Shown piece after piece: positions 6,353 through 9,828 of a stretch of DNA of 9,828 nucleotides; the first letter of the stretch is position 1; every line of letters begins with the position of its first letter. The DNA is from an uncultured Porphyromonadaceae bacterium (GTDB lineage Bacteria > Bacteroidota > Bacteroidia > Bacteroidales > Muribaculaceae), in NCBI GenBank assembly GCA_902494595.1, contig CABUTY010000025.1, positions 1 through 9,828 of the forward strand, in the 5' to 3' direction. The position numbers and the translations under genes are program-made. Under the pieces are notes generated by a model. The model worked only from the letters and a program-made list of their open reading frames with translations, had not been told where the DNA came from and made no database searches.

Positions 6353-6372
6353 AATTCCATACAAACTCTAAA

Positions 6373-6418
6373 CAGATGACCGGACCGAAAGAATCAATGC
6401 TCCCGGTTCGGTCATCTG
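6373..6418 (+). terminator. Hairpin between first and second lipoprotein genes (partial terminator or mRNA-processing stem)
   Basis: CAGATGACCGGACCG (6373-6387) pairs with CGGTTCGGTCATCTG (6404-6418), 15 bp with one G-T pair and a 16-nt loop. Only a short CTTTCT follows, so termination would be incomplete. It could set a step down in expression from the 178-aa lipoprotein to the distal genes, or protect the upstream message from 3' decay. The next ATG is 24 nt downstream. Confidence 0.6.
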
Positions 6419-6442
6419 CTTTCTAAACAACTCCTCCGCAAC

Positions 6443-8707
6443 ATGAAACTTACCAATCTGATCACAGCTACATTCCTTGCGCTTAGTCTTGCAATGGCAT
6501 CATGTGCGTCGGAGGAACCGCTTATAGACCCCTCAAAAGACGTATTGCGCAGTTATGAGTTTACAATCTTTGACTCGCAAAATGATTTAAGTTTTAGCCT
6601 TGCTGACATTTCTACACCAGTAGCACGCGTTGAGTCACCATTCAATTGGCTTGATATTTCTCAGGGAGATAATGATGAGTCCGGATTTACGCGCATCCAG
6701 ATAGTCCGTACAAAACCTACTCCCGATGGTTTCGATTCGGATGAAGCATATCTTTATTTAGCCGACAATAAGGCAGTGAAGGTGACCATCACCGCCGCAG
6801 GCGTTCTCAGGCCCTCAGATGATAATTCTTATGACGACTTCAACAAAGAGTGGTGGAATCAAACCTCCATTAAATATGTGGATAAAGATTATCCCCAAGG
6901 AGTTGAAATAGAGTTACCATGGTCTCAGGCCAGAACGACACAGATTCCTGCTGCTTTAATAGATGGGGTCAACCCCGGAGATAGAGTTCATCCTAATGAA
7001 GGATGGTCTATGGCCTATAATCTTTTTTCAGCCTATCCCAGCAAGCCTTATTTCATGCTGTATAATAAATACAGTGGCATTTTGAGGGTATTTTACTATC
7101 AGATTAAGGATGTAAATTCCGGAGGCGAATTTTCTTTCGCAGTGACTCCCGGCCAAATAAGTACACCTAAATTTCCGTTCTATCACTCATTACAATATGG
7201 CATACCGGTTTGCAACGAGGGCATACAGAATATAAATGTTCTGAACATATTGAGTAATGGGGAAAGCCCTTTCCAACAACTGATAACCCCTTATGTTAAA
7301 GATGACGTAGTTCTGCATAGCGGATGGTATTGCTTTGATATTGACATGAGTGCTTATAATCCCAACCAAAAGTCTCCTTTTGCCAATGCTGATGTTTTGT
7401 CAATAAATTGCAAGACTTCAAGTAGCCAGCAAATTACTTTAGCTGGAACTTTTGATGGTAATAGCACAGGTACAATAAAAGGCACTTCAACATCCTCGGG
7501 AAAAGGGAAAACAGTGATGGATGATCTTAAAGGTAGTGTTACTCCTGTCAAAAACATGGTGGACGCCATCAAGAAAGGTGAAACTCTGAAAGCCATTTTC
7601 AATGGTGGAATGACCGTCTACAACATATATAAGTTGATATCCTCTGATTACGGTAAAGAGTCTCCCGCTCCGGAACCTCCGACAATTGAACAATCCTTCA
7701 GCGGAAAGATTTCTCTCTCAGGTTACACTTATTCGGCAACCTCAAATAATGCATCAGGAGTAGAGTTTTATTATAATGCTTTTGAACAAGACAATAGCGA
7801 AGTAGGCGCCGGCGTATGGAGCTTGCAGGACAATCCTGTAGTATATGTAATAAACGATCTTCTTATGGGTGAAGAAGATTATTTTACCACAGTTGTCAGC
7901 AAAGATGGTTATTTGATAGGCGCAGATAATCCTGAGGAATATAATTTACGATTGTTTACTTATTTTGATCCAAGCTCTATTAAGATAAATCTCAATACAC
8001 AATTATTCAATAACATTCGTAATGTGAAAGTCTCATGGATATATGGGGTGTATCCTAATCAAGCTGACACCCGTACCGACATATATAGGAAAGATTTATT
8101 AAATCTCACTATTCAGGACCCGGTATTCATTAACAGGGAAGAACATTTGTACAAGCGATATATCAGTCTTTCCTCTACATTTGCAAACATGTCTTATTTA
8201 CAATTCCCATTAAAGGAAGAAAAGAAGTATCTGACACAGATTGATTCGGGTACCGAAGTGAAATACTATTTACAAAAGGGTGGTAAGTATCGTTACTATG
8301 GTCATCCCGGTAATAATCTCCGGTCAACGGACGATAATTTCTTTGTAGTAGACCCAGTTGTGTTTTTACCCTGCGAGGTAATAAAACAAAACGGAAATGA
8401 CGAATATGGGCAATCAATAGTGTATGATTTCAAGGCTCCAGATTTTGTTGTGGGTGTAATGCTTACGTTTGACTTTACCGATGAGAACGGGCAGACTTTA
8501 CATGCATGTTATTCTAAAAGATTCTTACCGGAAGTAAAAAGTATATCCACTGCCGAATTGCTCAATAGACAAGGAACACTTGAAAGTTATGCAAAATCAC
8601 TTAATCATCAGACGCTCAACGGAGGTATACAAGTTTCCCATGGGAATATACAACCGCTAATTAACAGAGTCCTTAAAACAATTGAATATATCAAAAACAA
8701 CAAATAA
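6443..8707 (+). CDS. 754-aa lipoprotein with BACON-like N-terminal region, otherwise unrecognised
   Basis: A large predicted surface lipoprotein. Signal MKLTNLITATFLALSLAMASC (lipobox MASC, Cys21) is followed by ASEEP. Residues about 55-120 (FNWLDIS, then FTRIQIVRT and KVTITAAG) resemble a BACON domain, the small Ig-like fold common in Bacteroidetes surface proteins and often linked to carbohydrate or mucin binding. Residues 130-330 are aromatic-rich with a distinctive block, NEGWSMAYNLF then PYFMLYNKYSGILRVFYYQ. Residues 330-405 hold a Ser/Thr/Gly-rich linker (STGTIKGTSTSSGKGK) and an amphipathic helical stretch (MVDAIKKGETLKAIFNGG). The remainder is strand-rich and ends in a helical tail. 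There is no transmembrane barrel, TonB box or catalytic motif that I can name. The gene is AT-rich compared with the left part of the window (19/60 G+C at 7921-7980). It ends 1 nt before the next start, so it is translated in an operon. Surface binding is the best guess. Confidence 0.88.
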   Translation: MKLTNLITATFLALSLAMASCASEEPLIDPSKDVLRSYEFTIFDSQNDLSFSLADISTPVARVESPFNWLDISQGDNDESGFTRIQIVRTKPTPDGFDSDEAYLYLADNKAVKVTITAAGVLRPSDDNSYDDFNKEWWNQTSIKYVDKDYPQGVEIELPWSQARTTQIPAALIDGVNPGDRVHPNEGWSMAYNLFSAYPSKPYFMLYNKYSGILRVFYYQIKDVNSGGEFSFAVTPGQISTPKFPFYHSLQYGIPVCNEGIQNINVLNILSNGESPFQQLITPYVKDDVVLHSGWYCFDIDMSAYNPNQKSPFANADVLSINCKTSSSQQITLAGTFDGNSTGTIKGTSTSSGKGKTVMDDLKGSVTPVKNMVDAIKKGETLKAIFNGGMTVYNIYKLISSDYGKESPAPEPPTIEQSFSGKISLSGYTYSATSNNASGVEFYYNAFEQDNSEVGAGVWSLQDNPVVYVINDLLMGEEDYFTTVVSKDGYLIGADNPEEYNLRLFTYFDPSSIKINLNTQLFNNIRNVKVSWIYGVYPNQADTRTDIYRKDLLNLTIQDPVFINREEHLYKRYISLSSTFANMSYLQFPLKEEKKYLTQIDSGTEVKYYLQKGGKYRYYGHPGNNLRSTDDNFFVVDPVVFLPCEVIKQNGNDEYGQSIVYDFKAPDFVVGVMLTFDFTDENGQTLHACYSKRFLPEVKSISTAELLNRQGTLESYAKSLNHQTLNGGIQVSHGNIQPLINRVLKTIEYIKNNK

Positions 8708-8708
8708 T

Positions 8709-9629
8709 ATGAATAAATTTATCATTTATCTGATGTCAGTTGCTTTTATGGCGGCGACATTCACAGCGTGTTCAGATGACGGAGAACCCGAGCCGACGCC
8801 CAATCCGGAGGATGAACCGGTCATCACAATCGATGAACTTGGCGTCCTTCAAGACAATTTGGTTGTGCTTAATGAAGATGGAAGTATCAAAGAACGTGTT
8901 TATGGAGTGGTCCTTGATGAGTCTACCCCCAATACCGTGTCAATAGGGGTTGATGATTTTGATGAAGCTCGAGAAATTTTCTCGGTTATGTTTGCAGACA
9001 CCACGCTTATCAGTAATAATGGTACTCTTGCACAATTCTCTACGCGTCAAGGAAAAGCAGAATTAATAGAGGATAAGGGCACAGCCGGATTGGTAGCGCA
9101 TGCTGTTTTTGATGTCGAGGGCCTGAAATGGGTAGACCGCATCAATTTCATCGCGCATTCGGCATGGCCTGAGAATACAACCGAAGCATTCTCTCCCTAC
9201 AAAGTCGGTATTGGATATGAAATGGAGGGACTTATAGGAGAAACGAATGAACGATATGTATGTATAAGACAATACAAAGAAGGAAGTCCTGCAATACTGG
9301 TTGCCATAACAAAAGACAGCTGGTGTTTTAGGGTGTCCGGATATTGGCGACGCATCGCAGACCGTTCTCCTTGCAAAAATAATGCCCAAATGATTGCTAA
9401 AATATTGCAAGCAAGATGGGATTTCTTTAAGGGTTGTTATAATGTGGATGGTATGACATATCTGCATGAAAACTATGATTATTGGATAGATGAGTGGTGG
9501 GGGGCTCCTATGATTGGTTTCCGCTGGACAATCAACTTGAAGAATAGTAACCTTAAACGTCATGATGTAATGTGGAGAGACCCTAAATACTTCATATTAC
9601 TCTACACGAAACCCGGACTCGCTTCATAA
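8709..9629 (+). CDS. 306-aa surface-type lipoprotein, family not recognised
   Basis: The ATG at 8709 lies 1 nt after the TAA of the 754-aa gene and gives a lipoprotein signal MNKFIIYLMSVAFMAATFTAC (Cys21), followed by SDDGEPEPTPNPEDEP, a strong acidic/proline surface-export linker. An in-frame ATG at 8682 inside the upstream gene would put nine polar residues before the signal and is unlikely. Residues 45-150 look like a beta-rich module (ERVYGVVLDES, DDFDEAREIF, then VEGLKWVDRINFIAHSAWP). The C-terminal half is rich in Trp, Tyr and Arg and holds four cysteines (residues about 185, 206, 222 and 243) that could form disulfides outside the cell. Aromatic clusters such as YWIDEWWG might bind sugars or peptides, but no family motif was identified. 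The next lipoprotein gene again starts 1 nt downstream. Confidence 0.87.
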   Translation: MNKFIIYLMSVAFMAATFTACSDDGEPEPTPNPEDEPVITIDELGVLQDNLVVLNEDGSIKERVYGVVLDESTPNTVSIGVDDFDEAREIFSVMFADTTLISNNGTLAQFSTRQGKAELIEDKGTAGLVAHAVFDVEGLKWVDRINFIAHSAWPENTTEAFSPYKVGIGYEMEGLIGETNERYVCIRQYKEGSPAILVAITKDSWCFRVSGYWRRIADRSPCKNNAQMIAKILQARWDFFKGCYNVDGMTYLHENYDYWIDEWWGAPMIGFRWTINLKNSNLKRHDVMWRDPKYFILLYTKPGLAS

Positions 9630-9630
9630 A

Positions 9631-9828
9631 ATGAAGAATATCCTCATCATCTCCGCATTATTCATCCTGTTTGTCGGTTGCGGCAAGCAGGATGAGCCTG
9701 TGCATGGAAATGTCCAATTATGCGCTGACATCACTGTCGTTACCCCGTTGTCTGGATTAGGTGACAACGGATATAATGACGAGGCGTTGTCAGGAGTGCT
9801 TGAGGCTGTATCCACTTCCCGTCTTGAA
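9631..9828 (+). CDS. Lipoprotein, N-terminal 66 residues only (runs off the window); possible BMP-type substrate-binding protein
   Basis: ATG at 9631 starts 1 nt after the previous TAA and the frame stays open to the last base, giving 66 codons. The signal MKNILIISALFILFVGC has lipobox FVGC (Cys17), followed by GKQDEP. The mature start reads CADITVVTPLSGLGDNGYNDEALSGVLEAV. A beta strand, then GLGDNGYND, then a helix resembles the first strand, loop and helix of BMP/Med-type periplasmic-binding folds (D-x-(G/S)-(F/Y)-N pattern), which bind nucleosides or related ligands. This call rests on a few residues and is tentative. The lipoprotein call is safe. The codon spacing and strand make it the distal visible member of the lipoprotein operon. 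Confidence 0.75.
   Translation, partial: MKNILIISALFILFVGCGKQDEPVHGNVQLCADITVVTPLSGLGDNGYNDEALSGVLEAVSTSRLE

Noticed and set aside
5792..6364. A 190-codon minus-strand frame covering the 178-aa lipoprotein gene
   Set aside because: The plus-strand product has a lipobox and an acidic export signal. The minus frame has no recognisable feature and no promoter or leader.
9063..9563. A 166-codon minus-strand frame inside the 306-aa lipoprotein gene
   Set aside because: It has no start context or motif, and the plus-strand gene is part of a tightly spaced operon.

Overview
The window looks like chromosomal DNA from a member of the Bacteroidales. A gut lineage such as Muribaculaceae is possible, but that is only an impression. 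The evidence is as follows. Promoter-like sites follow the Bacteroidetes TTTG-N20-TAnnTTTG pattern instead of sigma-70 boxes. Starts have A-rich leaders without strong Shine-Dalgarno sequences. Several lipoproteins carry an acidic stretch right after the lipobox cysteine, the surface-export signal of this phylum. There is a BY-kinase with a tyrosine-rich tail and a membrane-anchored TPR-AraC regulator. The tRNA gene does not encode its CCA end.

Layout, left to right. (a) 1-516: the 3' end of a Wzc-like capsule/exopolysaccharide tyrosine autokinase, cut by the window edge. (b) A bidirectional terminator at 580-610 separates it from a convergent gene (627-2327, minus) for a lipoprotein with an OmpA-like core and C-terminal TPRs. 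The leader of that gene holds a short tandem repeat and a likely promoter. (c) 2690-2762: tRNA-Lys(CTT), with a near-consensus promoter and its own terminator. (d) 5380 back to 2884 (minus): a TPR/transmembrane/AraC-type regulator, followed 7 nt later by a ZIP-family metal transporter, probably one transcript. (e) 5381-5606: a divergent control region with a 24-bp near-palindrome, three AGTACAA boxes and a second small palindrome. (f) 5607 to the window end (plus): a 44-aa single-pass membrane peptide, then four predicted lipoproteins of 178, 754, 306 and more than 66 aa (the last cut by the edge). The last three are linked by 1-nt gaps.

The most interesting reading is that (d) to (f) form one circuit. 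A membrane-tethered one-component regulator with a periplasmic TPR domain would control a divergent run of surface lipoproteins plus a micro-membrane protein, with a ZIP transporter co-expressed with the regulator. The circuit is inferred from arrangement only. I do not recognise the families of the 44-, 178- and 306-aa proteins. The 754-aa protein shows only a BACON-like N-terminal region. The GC content falls inside the 754-aa gene (19/60 in the line at 7921) compared with the TPR lipoprotein gene (36/60 in the line at 1021), which suggests a different history for the lipoprotein block.
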